The notes under the pieces are model-generated. The model did not search any database and was not told the origin of the DNA. It saw only the letters and a list, made by a program, of their open reading frames with translations. Made by a program: the position numbers and the translations under genes. Source: Verrucomicrobiota bacterium (GTDB lineage: Bacteria > Chlamydiota > Chlamydiia > Chlamydiales > Rhabdochlamydiaceae). From it: a stretch of 64,000 nucleotides of DNA. The first letter of the stretch is position 1; each line of letters starts with the position of its first letter. The stretch is from contig JAFEGW010000014.1 of NCBI GenBank assembly GCA_018239715.1, positions 1 to 64,000 on the forward strand, given 5' to 3'. This document shows, in pieces, positions 51,086 to 60,081 of this stretch.

Positions 51086-51244
51086 ATGGCAAAATCTGGA
51101 CGCGAGATCATTAAACTGAAAAGTACAGAAAGTCCTGAAGTTTATTGGACAAAAAGAAACAAAAAAACCAAAACCGAACGGTTAGAGCTCAAAAAATACG
51201 ACAAACGTCTCAAAAAGCACGTTATTTTTAAAGAAGCTAAGTAA
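51086..51244 (+). CDS. rpmG: 50S ribosomal protein L33
   Basis: This 52-residue protein opens MAKSGREIIKLKSTESPEVY and continues WTKRNKKTKTERLELKKYD, ending HVIFKEAK, a clear bL33. It lacks the Cys zinc pairs of the other L33 class. TGAGGT lies upstream of ATG 51086. A TATAAA at 51042-51047 with TTGTCT/CTTGTC upstream could be its promoter. It is followed 2 bp later by the LolC/E-like permease, the order also found in C. trachomatis as I recall. Confidence 0.95.
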   Translation: MAKSGREIIKLKSTESPEVYWTKRNKKTKTERLELKKYDKRLKKHVIFKEAK

Positions 51245-51246
51245 TC

Positions 51247-53277
51247 GTGTTCGAACTTTCTATTCTCCGGAAGTATTTAATACCCCGGAAAAAGCAGCTA
51301 TCCATGACGCTGATCGCACTCATGTCGGTCGGCGTTATTTCTTTAGTGGTCTGGCTGATTATTCTTTTCCTTTCTGTCACGGACGGAATTGAAAAGACCT
51401 GGCTGCAGAAGCTGACATCTCTCAATGCTCCCCTCCGTATAACTCCTACTCAAAATTATTACTCCTCCTATTATTATTTATCTGATTCGATCAGCAGTGG
51501 TTCCCATTATACCGCTAGAAGTCTGAAAGAAAAACTCTCCGGACCTTCCGATCCTCACGATCCCCATATCGATGAAGCCATCCCGACCTACTGGCCTCAG
51601 CCTGAACGCAGTCCCGATGGCTCGCTCCGCGATCCCGTTAAAATCGCTGCCTCTCTCTTGTCGGATCTAAAAAAAGAACAAGCCGATCTCGCTTTCCAGG
51701 ACTTTGAGATGAGCGGCGCTATGCTCAAGCTCCAACTGGTCCGTCCTGCTGCAGGCGGCGGAGAGACCTATTCGTTCCTGACGCAAGCTTCGTATTTGGC
51801 TTCTTTTTCGGACCAAAGTCCTTTCGTAAAGGAGCTTATTTCCCCTCCTTCGATGAAAGACCTCAATCACCTCTTTTTCCTCTGTCAATACGCCCCTGAA
51901 AATCAAACGGGTGAACTCGGCTATAACCTCTCTTCTTTTCAGAAAAAATCTCAAGATCTTCTAGCGCAAGTCGACATCAAAAAGCTCAAGACCCCCTCCA
52001 CTTGGCACGTTCCATTCTCTCTGCTGCCAGAAAATACTCCTGTTCCTGCAACAGCGGTCATGAAAGGAAACGAGATTGCCCGTTTTGTGGTGGGATCTGC
52101 GAGCAAAGGAACCTTAAAACGGGTCGGCCCGCAACTCTTTTGGAATAACCAAGAAGTGTTTTCATTCTTACCTATCTATTCTTCACAAGAAGTCGTCCTT
52201 CAGGCGCAGCTCGTTAAGAGTTCGATAACGGCGGCCAAAAAACTCGAGGACCTCCGCTTTCAAGTGAAAGGAGCTCTCCAAGGAATTCCCCTGGAAGGCA
52301 CGATCCCCTGGAAAGAAGTGGAAATTGCTCAGGCCGATATCAAAACGACGTTCAATCAGACGCCTATGTCACAGCCTTTTTGGGTCCATGGCGTGAATCA
52401 GAAGCTTGTCCTTCCTGTTTTCTCTTCTAAAGAGCGGGGCATCTTACTTTCAAAACAATTCCAAGACAATGGCATTAGGATCGGCGATCGGGGCTGGCTC
52501 TCCTATCCCGCGGCTACCGCAGGAGCTCTTCAAGAGCAAAGACTGCCGGTCTTTGTGTCGGGGTTCTACGATCCCGGCGTCTTAGCTATCGGCAATAAAT
52601 GTATTTTAGCTCCTGCGAATATCGTCCATTTAATTAACACGACCAGCCAAGTCGAACATTTTGATCGGACACTCTCTGCCGGCTTTGCCGTCTGGTTTAA
52701 GGATATTAAAAAAGCCCCAGCAATCGCCAAAAAACTCCAAGACCGGCTGAAAGAAGCAGGAATCGATCCATACTGGAAAATCACGACCTACAAAGACTAC
52801 GATTTTGCCAAAGACCTCTTACAGCAGTTTCAAAGCGACCGTTACTTATTTACATTAATCGGCCTCGTAATTCTTTTGGTCGCTTGCAGCAATGTCATTT
52901 CATTCCTCGTCATCCTCGTGAACGACAAAAAGCAAGAGATCGGCATCCTTCAAGCCTTAGGAGCAACGCGCAAAAGCATAGCATTTATCTTTGGAGGGCT
53001 TGGAGCTGCTTTAGGCGTGATCAGCAGTTTGGTGGGCGTTGGAGCTGCGATGCTCACGCTGAAAAACTTGGATAAGCTCGTGCAATTTTTAAGCTTCTTG
53101 CAGGGGCATGATGCGTTTAATGCTGTTTTCTACGGTTCTTCTCTTCCTCACGAGCTGAGCTTTCAAGCGCTGCTCTTCGTGCTGATCATCACCCCCCTTT
53201 TATCTCTGCTCGCGGGACTTATTCCCGCCTGGAAAGCTTGCCGCTTAAGCCCTTCGGCAATTTTGAGGTCTGAATGA
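51247..53277 (+). CDS. LolC/LolE-like lipoprotein-sorting ABC permease
   Basis: This 676-residue permease starts at GTG 51247 with one N-terminal helix (MTLIALMSVGVISLVVWLII). A very large extracytoplasmic domain of about 480 residues follows, then three helices in an FtsX-type domain: YLFTLIGLVILLVACSNVIS, FGGLGAALGVISSLVGVGAA and ALLFVLIITPLLSLLAGLIP. Between helices 2 and 3 lies the coupling motif KKQEIGILQALGATRKSIAF. Typical LolC/E is about 400 residues, so the periplasmic part is roughly 260 longer. Its ATGA overlap with the next gene marks the ATPase partner. It should release outer-membrane lipoproteins from the inner membrane. Confidence 0.88.
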   Translation: MFELSILRKYLIPRKKQLSMTLIALMSVGVISLVVWLIILFLSVTDGIEKTWLQKLTSLNAPLRITPTQNYYSSYYYLSDSISSGSHYTARSLKEKLSGPSDPHDPHIDEAIPTYWPQPERSPDGSLRDPVKIAASLLSDLKKEQADLAFQDFEMSGAMLKLQLVRPAAGGGETYSFLTQASYLASFSDQSPFVKELISPPSMKDLNHLFFLCQYAPENQTGELGYNLSSFQKKSQDLLAQVDIKKLKTPSTWHVPFSLLPENTPVPATAVMKGNEIARFVVGSASKGTLKRVGPQLFWNNQEVFSFLPIYSSQEVVLQAQLVKSSITAAKKLEDLRFQVKGALQGIPLEGTIPWKEVEIAQADIKTTFNQTPMSQPFWVHGVNQKLVLPVFSSKERGILLSKQFQDNGIRIGDRGWLSYPAATAGALQEQRLPVFVSGFYDPGVLAIGNKCILAPANIVHLINTTSQVEHFDRTLSAGFAVWFKDIKKAPAIAKKLQDRLKEAGIDPYWKITTYKDYDFAKDLLQQFQSDRYLFTLIGLVILLVACSNVISFLVILVNDKKQEIGILQALGATRKSIAFIFGGLGAALGVISSLVGVGAAMLTLKNLDKLVQFLSFLQGHDAFNAVFYGSSLPHELSFQALLFVLIITPLLSLLAGLIPAWKACRLSPSAILRSE

Positions 53278-53939
53278 CAGTTCTATCCGCCACCCAAATA
53301 TCTAAACATTTTAAAAGTCCGACAGATGTGACTGTCCTTAAAAACATTTCCCTTGAGGTTAAAGCGGGAGAAACGGTTGCCATTATTGGAAAATCCGGCG
53401 AAGGAAAAACAACACTGCTCCATATCCTGGGAACTTTAGAGCCGCCCACAGAGGGCAGCTTGGAAATTTGCGGACTACGGGCCTCTGCAGCAAATTGGAG
53501 CCACCTGAGAAATCAGAAAATCGGTTTCATTTTTCAGGCTTATAACTTACTCGAAGATTACACGGTTTTAGAAAACATTCTCATGCCGGCCAAGATCGCG
53601 GGCCAAAATACTCAGCCGGGCTCTTTTAGCTATCAGCGGGCTTTGGAGCTTCTGGCTGAAGTGGGCCTTGCCCATCGCGCTCATTTTCCGGCTAAATTAC
53701 TTTCCGGAGGAGAAAAACAGCGGGCGGCGATTGCCCGGGCGTTTCTGAATGACCCCGCTCTGATCCTTGCCGATGAGCCTTCGGGAAACCTCGATCACGC
53801 CCATTCTAAAATCATCTATAATCTGCTCTTAGAAGCAGCCCAAAAAAGAGGCAAAGCCCTCATCGTGGTGACGCATGACCGAGAGCTTGCAGCCCTTTGC
53901 CAAAAAACTTATTCCTTAATGGACGGAGTTCTCTCATGA
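53274..53939 (+). CDS. lolD: LolD-like ABC transporter ATPase
   Basis: This 221-residue ATPase powers the LolC/E-like permease upstream. Walker A is [20 protein letters not shown], the Q-loop is [17 protein letters not shown], the signature is [15 protein letters not shown] and Walker B is [13 protein letters not shown]. It is a compact, single-domain MacB/LolD-type subunit. Its start overlaps the permease stop (ATGA) and its stop overlaps ugd's start, so all three genes are likely on one message. Confidence 0.93.
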   Translation: MTVLSATQISKHFKSPTDVTVLKNISLEVKAGETVAIIGKSGEGKTTLLHILGTLEPPTEGSLEICGLRASAANWSHLRNQKIGFIFQAYNLLEDYTVLENILMPAKIAGQNTQPGSFSYQRALELLAEVGLAHRAHFPAKLLSGGEKQRAAIARAFLNDPALILADEPSGNLDHAHSKIIYNLLLEAAQKRGKALIVVTHDRELAALCQKTYSLMDGVLS

Positions 53940-55234
53940 ATTTATTGATCATTGGAACTGGATATGTCGGCCTTGTCACTGGAGCCTGCTTTGCGGAAAT
54001 GGGCCACTATGTGATTTGCCTCGATATCGATGCTGAAAAAATCGCCGCCCTCCAAAAAGGAAATGTTCCGATCTATGAACCCGGCCTAGAAGAGCTCGTT
54101 AAACGGAATATCTCGGCGGGACGCTTGACATTCACAACCGATTACCAAGAAGGCGTGCAAAAATCGAAGGTCTGTTTTATTGCCGTGCCGACTCCTTCTC
54201 AAGAAGATGGATCTTGCGACCTTTCCTACGTGCTTAAGGCTGCCCGCTCGATTGGAGATGCGATGACAGAATACCGGGTGGTCGTCACCAAATCGACAGT
54301 CCCTGTGGGAACCGCCCAAAAGATCCGCCAAACTCTCCAGCACCTATCGATCCCCTTTGACATCGTTTCGAATCCTGAGTTCTTAAAAGAAGGGGCTGCT
54401 GTCAGCGACTGCATGAAGCCTGACCGGATTATTTTAGGCGTTGAGTCGGCGGAAGCCGCTCAAATCATGAAAGAAATCTATGCTGCTTTCACGATCAATC
54501 ACGACCGGATTCTGGTCATGGACACGGCCTCCGCTGAAATGACCAAATATGCCGCCAATGCGATGTTGGCCACTCGTATCTCCTTCATGAACGAGATGGC
54601 CTCCCTTTGCGAAAAACTCGGCGCTAATATTCAACAAGTCCGGATTGGCATTGGGTCCGATCATCGTATTGGTTACCATTTCCTCTATGCAGGTGCGGGC
54701 TATGGAGGCTCATGCTTCCCTAAAGATATCCGGGCTCTGCATGCCATGGCCCGCAAAGCGGGCGTGGAGACTCCTCTTCTCGAAGCTATCGACACGATCA
54801 ACGAACGTCAAAAAAAAGTCCTCGCCCACAAAATGAAAGCCTACTTTGGCTCAGTTGCACAAAAGACCATCGCCATTTGGGGACTCTCCTTTAAACCTGA
54901 TACCGATGATCTGCGGGAAGCCCCTGCTTTGAAGCTCATTGAGGAACTGCTCTCTCAAGGAGCTCATGTACGTCTTTTTGATCCTGTGGCCATGCCCAAA
55001 GCTCAAAAAATACTGAGCCACCCCCAGATTACCTGGTGCCATGATGAATACCAGGCAGCGGAAGGCTCAGATGGAATTGCTCTTATCACCGAATGGAAGC
55101 AGTTCAGATTTGTCGATCTCGACACCATCTCCAAGAGCATGCAAGGCAAGGCCTTCTTCGATGGCCGTAACCAGTACAAAAAAGATGAAATGAAAGCCAA
55201 GGGCTTCCATTACTTTGGGATCGGAGTCTCTTAA
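53936..55234 (+). CDS. ugd: UDP-glucose 6-dehydrogenase
   Basis: This 432-residue enzyme oxidises UDP-glucose to UDP-glucuronate with NAD+. The N-terminal Rossmann loop [20 protein letters not shown], the FIAVPTPS, and the active-site cysteine in [16 protein letters not shown] are clear. The C-terminal part contains [22 protein letters not shown] 53936 overlaps the lolD stop by 4 bp; an upstream extension is only frame leftover. Product would feed a uronic-acid-containing surface glycan, together with the sugar transferase and GalE encoded 1-3 kb further on. Confidence 0.95.
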   Translation: MNLLIIGTGYVGLVTGACFAEMGHYVICLDIDAEKIAALQKGNVPIYEPGLEELVKRNISAGRLTFTTDYQEGVQKSKVCFIAVPTPSQEDGSCDLSYVLKAARSIGDAMTEYRVVVTKSTVPVGTAQKIRQTLQHLSIPFDIVSNPEFLKEGAAVSDCMKPDRIILGVESAEAAQIMKEIYAAFTINHDRILVMDTASAEMTKYAANAMLATRISFMNEMASLCEKLGANIQQVRIGIGSDHRIGYHFLYAGAGYGGSCFPKDIRALHAMARKAGVETPLLEAIDTINERQKKVLAHKMKAYFGSVAQKTIAIWGLSFKPDTDDLREAPALKLIEELLSQGAHVRLFDPVAMPKAQKILSHPQITWCHDEYQAAEGSDGIALITEWKQFRFVDLDTISKSMQGKAFFDGRNQYKKDEMKAKGFHYFGIGVS

Positions 55235-55419
55235 GTCCCTAGCTCTTCTTCTACCCGTTTCTCAGCGCCGCCAAGACCCTCTCCTTATCGGTCTCGCTTT
55301 CCTAAGCAATCCACTATTATCTTTTTAATTTATTAATAATCAAACATTTATACTTTTATTTATTATAACTATATAAAATGATATAATATACATATTAAAT
55401 TTCCAATAAAGGATTTAAA

Positions 55420-56190
55420 ATGAGCATTACAATAACAAGCAGTGATTTTTATGAATTTGAAATTGAGATGACTAAAGCAGCATGTCAATCTAAAACCTCT
55501 TTGTCTTTACCAATAAATTTCTATCAAGGTGAAGATGAGTTCTTCACTTTACTTTCCCATCATTTTTTACCTTATGAAAAACTAAGCAAATCTAGTCATG
55601 CTCTACAAATCTCTCCTATCGAAGAAATTTCAGCTACTATATTGAACAACCATGAAGAAGAACTTGAACCTGATTTATTAAAAAATGCCCTTTTGAGATT
55701 CACAAATAACGGAAACCCTTCTAAAGGAAGCATCCATCTGAGGAAACCCCTTGATCATCACGTCCAAGAAGGGGACCAGCTCAATTTTAGTATTTACGAA
55801 AAAAGGCCTCTGCTTAACACCGAGATAACAATTCAATTTGCAGCCATTTATTATTCAGCCCACCATCTCCACGCAGAAAAAACTTATGCTGAACTTCCAC
55901 CGGTTGAAATGTTACTAACAAGCAGCATAGACAAAACCAATGATCAAGATGATTGGCACGAAGAGCCTCTGATCCCCGTGACTGATGTCCAAATATCCCC
56001 TCCAAAATCTATTCCCAAGCTCGTTCGTCAAAAGACCTATGCAGAGCTCCCAGAAGCAAAAAATTTGAAGAGTAGTTCAGAACGCGCCTGCTCACCCGTG
56101 GGTATGGACGATGATTTTTCAGGAAGTCCATCCTCTGCCAATGGAGATGTTTTGAGTTACGAAGATTCGATAAGATTTTCTGAGGGCTGA
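55420..56190 (+). CDS. hypothetical protein with two identical KTYAELP motifs
   Basis: This 256-residue protein has a soluble N-terminal domain (1-150) and a disordered, acidic Ser/Pro-rich tail. In the tail KTYAELP occurs twice, at 154-160 and 205-211, within EKTYAELPPVEM and QKTYAELPEAKN. The motif is a Tyr-x-x-Leu site like those phosphorylated in eukaryotic hosts. A TATAAT at 55382-55387 and AAAGGA before ATG 55420 support expression. The AT-rich 185-bp gap before it separates it from the ugd message. Function unknown; effector candidate by motif only. Confidence 0.7.
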   Translation: MSITITSSDFYEFEIEMTKAACQSKTSLSLPINFYQGEDEFFTLLSHHFLPYEKLSKSSHALQISPIEEISATILNNHEEELEPDLLKNALLRFTNNGNPSKGSIHLRKPLDHHVQEGDQLNFSIYEKRPLLNTEITIQFAAIYYSAHHLHAEKTYAELPPVEMLLTSSIDKTNDQDDWHEEPLIPVTDVQISPPKSIPKLVRQKTYAELPEAKNLKSSSERACSPVGMDDDFSGSPSSANGDVLSYEDSIRFSEG

Positions 56191-56295
56191 TAGAGTCTTC
56201 TTTTATTGCTCCTCAAAGAGAATCTCATATTCTTTTAAGGCCTATAACAAGCTTTATTGCAAATAATTACTTCTAAAGTTATATACTTATAGCTT

Positions 56296-56907
56296 ATGAT
56301 AAGTGGTAAGCGAATTTTTGATATTTTATTCAGCTTGGGTGCTAGTCTGTTTTTTCTCCCCTTCGGGCTGATCATCAGTGTGCTCATCAAAGCGACCTCG
56401 CCGGGACCTATTTTTTATAGCAGCAAACGGGTAGGAAAAGACGGCCAGCCGATCTACTGCTGGAAGTTTCGGACCATGTGCCAAGACGCCGATAAAAAAC
56501 TCCAGGAGATTCTCAGACAAAATCCCGAGTTAAAGCAAGAGTGGGAGACTTATTACAAACTCAAAGACGATCCCCGTATCAGCAAAATCGGTAAACTCCT
56601 CCGTAAAACATCTTTAGATGAACTCCCTCAATTTTGGAACGTCCTCACGGGAGATTTGAGCGTTGTAGGGCCGAGGCCTGTGACCGAAGAAGAAATTGCA
56701 AAATACTTTGGAGAAAAAGCTTCCAAGATCTTGTCCGTCAGGCCCGGTCTCACGGGCATCTGGCAAACCTCCGGCCGCAGCTTGCTAACATTTGAAGAAC
56801 GGATCCGGTTGGAAGAGAGCTATATCGATCAGCAGTCTTTATTTTTTGATCTGCGTATCATTTTCAAGACCATCCCTATGATCTTTATTTCCAGGGGTGC
56901 CTTTTGA
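56296..56907 (+). CDS. initiating sugar transferase (polyprenyl-phosphate glycosyl-1-phosphate transferase)
   Basis: This 203-residue protein has one N-terminal helix (LFSLGASLFFLPFGLIISVL) and the bacterial sugar-transferase domain. Motifs are SKRVGKDGQPIYCWKFRTM, RKTSLDELPQFWNVL (with the conserved Asp-Glu) and DLSVVGPRP followed by VRPGLTGIWQ. It loads the first sugar of a surface polysaccharide onto undecaprenyl phosphate. Directly overlapping galE (4 bp) it suggests the first sugar is galactose or a derived sugar. Short-form family (WbaP/PglC-like). Confidence 0.92.
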   Translation: MISGKRIFDILFSLGASLFFLPFGLIISVLIKATSPGPIFYSSKRVGKDGQPIYCWKFRTMCQDADKKLQEILRQNPELKQEWETYYKLKDDPRISKIGKLLRKTSLDELPQFWNVLTGDLSVVGPRPVTEEEIAKYFGEKASKILSVRPGLTGIWQTSGRSLLTFEERIRLEESYIDQQSLFFDLRIIFKTIPMIFISRGAF

Positions 56908-57869
56908 ACATCTTAGTCGTGGGCGGTGCCGGGTATATCGGCAGCCATGTTTGCAAAACCTTGAAACAAGCGGGCTTTTCCCCTGTTGTCTATGACAATA
57001 TGCATAACGGCCACTCGTGGGCTGTCAAGTGGGGACCTTTAGTGCAAGGAGACCTGCTCGATACGGCGGCTCTCGATCAAGCTTTTCAAACTTACCACCC
57101 TGCCGCCGTCATCCATTTGGCTTCTTATATCGATTGCCGGGAGTCGATGACCCATCCTGGCAAATACTACCAAAATAACGTGGTGGGCACCTTGCAGCTT
57201 CTCGAAACCATGGTCCGTCATCGGGTGGACAAAATCGTTTTTTCAAGTTCAGCCGCCGTTTATGGAAAACCCCTTCAAGTCCCGATAGCCGAAGATCACG
57301 ATTGCGGGCCGATCAATGTCTATGGAAAGACCAAATGGCTGGCTGAACAGATGCTCGAAGACTTTTTTCATGCGCATCAACTCAGATCTGTTTCATTGAG
57401 ATATTTTAATGCCGCCGGAGCAGACGAGAGCGGAGAAATTGGCGAAGCGCATACGCCAGAGACGCATCTGATCCCTCTCGCGATTCTAGCAGCGCTAGGC
57501 AAAAATCCCTCTTTTAAAATCTTCGGGACTGACCACTTGACTCCCGATGGGACACCCATCCGCGATTTCATCCATGTGTCCGACCTTGCTGAGGCCCATG
57601 TGAAAGCCCTTCGATGGCTCTTAGAAGGTGGAACAAAAATTGCTCTTAACCTTGGCAGCGGCAAGGGATATTCTATTCAAGAAGTTCTCGCCGTCATCGA
57701 ACAAAAAGTCGGCTCTGTGCCGCATCAAGTTGCTCCTCGCAACCTCTCAGACCCTCCTGTTTTAGTTGCTGATATCTCTGCGGCTCAAAAAGTCTTAAAG
57801 TGGATGCCTCAAAAGAGTGATCTTGCCACGATCATCTCTTCTGCCGTAGAATGGCATAAAAAAGAATGA
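56904..57869 (+). CDS. galE: UDP-glucose 4-epimerase
   Basis: This 321-residue SDR-fold enzyme interconverts UDP-glucose and UDP-galactose. It shows the NAD loop ILVVGGAGYIGSHVCKTLK, the catalytic Ser in VFSSSAAVYG, and Tyr/Lys in INVYGKTKWLAEQM. The C-terminal FNAAGADESGEIGEAHTPET and GDGTPIRDFIHV-type segment (as PDGTPIRDFIHVSDLAEAH) fix it as GalE. It overlaps the sugar transferase before it and the membrane protein after it by 4 bp each, so it is tightly bound to envelope-glycan synthesis. Confidence 0.95.
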   Translation: MNILVVGGAGYIGSHVCKTLKQAGFSPVVYDNMHNGHSWAVKWGPLVQGDLLDTAALDQAFQTYHPAAVIHLASYIDCRESMTHPGKYYQNNVVGTLQLLETMVRHRVDKIVFSSSAAVYGKPLQVPIAEDHDCGPINVYGKTKWLAEQMLEDFFHAHQLRSVSLRYFNAAGADESGEIGEAHTPETHLIPLAILAALGKNPSFKIFGTDHLTPDGTPIRDFIHVSDLAEAHVKALRWLLEGGTKIALNLGSGKGYSIQEVLAVIEQKVGSVPHQVAPRNLSDPPVLVADISAAQKVLKWMPQKSDLATIISSAVEWHKKE

Positions 57870-58396
57870 GAAAAATTCCTCTTTACTTTCCTTTTCTACT
57901 CGCTCTCCTAGCCGCCCTTTTTTGCAATGTGCTGTTTCCTTCTCTGCACCTTAGTTTTTTTGTGCCTTTCCTCGCTCTGACCTATTACGCTGCACCCCTT
58001 TCAAAGGCGCTCTGGATCTCTTTGGGATGCGGGCTCATTCTCGATTTACTCTCTTCGGAATTTCGCTTCGGCCTTTATTCGCTTAGCTTTGTCCTTGCGA
58101 CGATGCTGCTTTATTCTCAAAAGAAGCACTTTTTTGAAGACAAGCCCGTGGCCTTTTCCCTTTTCAGCTCCGTCATTGCAGCGGTCTCGATCCTTTTACA
58201 ATTTATTTTGACCCACCTGTTCGACCGAGGTATTTCTTTTTCGCTTCTGACCGCTTTTGTCGATGGGATTTTCATGTCGGCCGTCGACGGCCTCTATGCT
58301 TTTTTGTGGTTTACATGTCCGATCAGATTGTATATTTATATGAAAAAAGTCGGATGGAGAAACCTCTTCCGCAAAGTGGACAGTGAAGAAGAATAA
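57866..58396 (+). CDS. MreD-like membrane protein
   Basis: This 176-residue protein has about five hydrophobic helices. GLILDLLSSEFRFGLYSLSF near residue 50-70 matches the D-L-L-S/x-x-x-F-G-L-x-x-L pattern of MreD rod-shape proteins. MreB-containing chlamydiae use such a complex in cell division, so this may be its MreD. The neighbours do not include mreB or mreC, so the assignment is tentative. It overlaps galE (ATGA) and the inositol phosphatase gene by 14 bp. Confidence 0.65.
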   Translation: MRKIPLYFPFLLALLAALFCNVLFPSLHLSFFVPFLALTYYAAPLSKALWISLGCGLILDLLSSEFRFGLYSLSFVLATMLLYSQKKHFFEDKPVAFSLFSSVIAAVSILLQFILTHLFDRGISFSLLTAFVDGIFMSAVDGLYAFLWFTCPIRLYIYMKKVGWRNLFRKVDSEEE

Positions 58397-59165
58397 TTCA
58401 GAGTTTCTCACCGTTGCTATCGAAGCGGCTCTGCAAGCCGGCGATCTATTAAAGAAAGGATTTGGAACTTCTTTTGAGATCACGAGCAAACCCGGCCGGC
58501 ATAATTTAGTCACAGAGTACGATAAAGCTGCCGAAGCTCGCATCTCTTCCTGTCTGCTGAAAAGATTTCCCTCGCATGGGTTTCTGGGAGAAGAGCAAGG
58601 CCATACAAAGCAAGGTGATGTCGTCTGGATTGTCGATCCGTTAGATGGCACCGTCAACTTTGCCCATGGGATTCCGATGTTTTCGATTAGCATTGCGGCG
58701 GCAGCCGATCATGAGCTTCTCGCCAGCTGCGTCTATCAACCGATGACGGGAGAGCTGTTTTGGGCTGAAAAAGGAAGAGGGGCTTTTCTCAATGGCACGT
58801 CATTGCATGTCACTAAAAATAAATCTCTGGAAGACGCATTACTAGCGACGGGGTTTCCTTATAACGTCGATGAAGATCCGCTTCATTGCATTGAGACTTT
58901 TGCCCAGATGACACGTCAAGGGTTTCCGATCCGCCGTTTGGGCTCTGCGGCGATGGATATTGCCTACGTGGCCGCCGGACGGTTCGATGCCTACTGGGAA
59001 GTCTCTTTACAGCCCTGGGATTTTGCCGGGGGCAAGCTCCTCCTCGAAGAAGCAGGAGGCAAGCTGACCCATTATGATGGATCGCCTTGCGATCTCTTTA
59101 AATCCGGCACCATTTTAGCAACAAATGGCCTTCTCCATCCTCTTATGCAGGAGCAGCTTCAATGA
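58383..59165 (+). CDS. suhB: inositol monophosphatase family protein
   Basis: This 260-residue Mg2+-dependent phosphatase carries the family signatures FLGEEQG, then WIVDPLDGTVNFAHGIPMFS (the D-P-L-D-G-T motif, metal-binding Asp) and the late YWEVSLQPWDFAGGKLLLEE. It would remove phosphate from myo-inositol-1-phosphate or a related compound; SuhB-type RNA roles are also possible. The start is GTG 58383, overlapping the MreD-like gene by 14 bp, with no better ATG. Its stop overlaps folD (ATGA). Confidence 0.92.
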   Translation: MKKNNSEFLTVAIEAALQAGDLLKKGFGTSFEITSKPGRHNLVTEYDKAAEARISSCLLKRFPSHGFLGEEQGHTKQGDVVWIVDPLDGTVNFAHGIPMFSISIAAAADHELLASCVYQPMTGELFWAEKGRGAFLNGTSLHVTKNKSLEDALLATGFPYNVDEDPLHCIETFAQMTRQGFPIRRLGSAAMDIAYVAAGRFDAYWEVSLQPWDFAGGKLLLEEAGGKLTHYDGSPCDLFKSGTILATNGLLHPLMQEQLQ

Positions 59166-60010
59166 TTCTTCTCGATGGAAAAAAAGTGGCTGACCAGATC
59201 CTCAAAGACCTTAAAAAAACCATCGGTACTTTTACACGCCCTCCCGGTCTTGCTTTTGTGATCATCGGTGATGATCCCTCTTCTCAGACCTATGTCCGGA
59301 TGAAAAAGAAAAAATGCCTCGATGCCGGCATCGTTTCCGTTGATAAAAAATTTCCGGCAGACACCTCTGAAAAAGAGCTCCTTGCCTATATCGAAAAACT
59401 CAATCGTGATCCTTCGATCGATGGAATCTTGATTCAGCAGCCCCTTCCTCCTCACTTAAGAGCCTCGACCCTGATGGAAGCGGTCGATCCTGCCAAAGAC
59501 GTCGACGGATTCCATCCGGTCAACATGGGACGCCTTCTTCTCGGAGAGACCAACGGTTTTGTCCCTTGCACACCTGCAGGCATCCACCGACTTTTGCAAG
59601 CCTATGACATTCCTGTTAGCGGCAAACATGTCGTGATCCTAGGCCGGAGCAATATTGTCGGAAAACCTCTGGCCGCCCTGCTAGTCCAGAAAAACCCTAC
59701 TGCCAATGCGACCGTCACCCTCGCTCACACAGGAACGGTAAACTTAAAAGAGCTGACTTCCTCGGCCGATATCGTCGTCGCTGCCATGGGAAGCCCCCAC
59801 TTTGTTAAAGCTGCTATGGTCAAAAAAGGGGCTGTCGTGATCGATGTCGGCATTAATCGGAATGGGAGCAAGATGACCGGCGATGTCGATTTTGATCGCG
59901 TTGCTCCCCTTTGCTCTCATATCACTCCTGTGCCGGGAGGGATTGGGCCGATGACGATTGCCATGCTCCTTTCCAATACTGCACTCAGCGTGGAAAAAAA
60001 ATCCCTCTAG
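59162..60010 (+). CDS. folD: methylenetetrahydrofolate dehydrogenase/cyclohydrolase
   Basis: This 282-residue bifunctional enzyme interconverts methylene- and formyl-tetrahydrofolate. Family landmarks are SSQTYVRMKKKKCLDAGI (catalytic Tyr and Lys), GILIQQPLPPHL, and CTPAGIHRLLQAYDIPV. The Rossmann segment is VVILGRSNIVGKPLAALLV, and TPVPGGIGPMTIAMLLSNT closes it. It overlaps suhB by 4 bp. Complete, normal length. Confidence 0.96.
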   Translation: MILLDGKKVADQILKDLKKTIGTFTRPPGLAFVIIGDDPSSQTYVRMKKKKCLDAGIVSVDKKFPADTSEKELLAYIEKLNRDPSIDGILIQQPLPPHLRASTLMEAVDPAKDVDGFHPVNMGRLLLGETNGFVPCTPAGIHRLLQAYDIPVSGKHVVILGRSNIVGKPLAALLVQKNPTANATVTLAHTGTVNLKELTSSADIVVAAMGSPHFVKAAMVKKGAVVIDVGINRNGSKMTGDVDFDRVAPLCSHITPVPGGIGPMTIAMLLSNTALSVEKKSL

Positions 60011-60081
60011 CACTCTTGTTCATAAAGATTGATTGAAAAAATCATTAAGAACATAATTACATTCTCAATCCGAGGTTGAGC

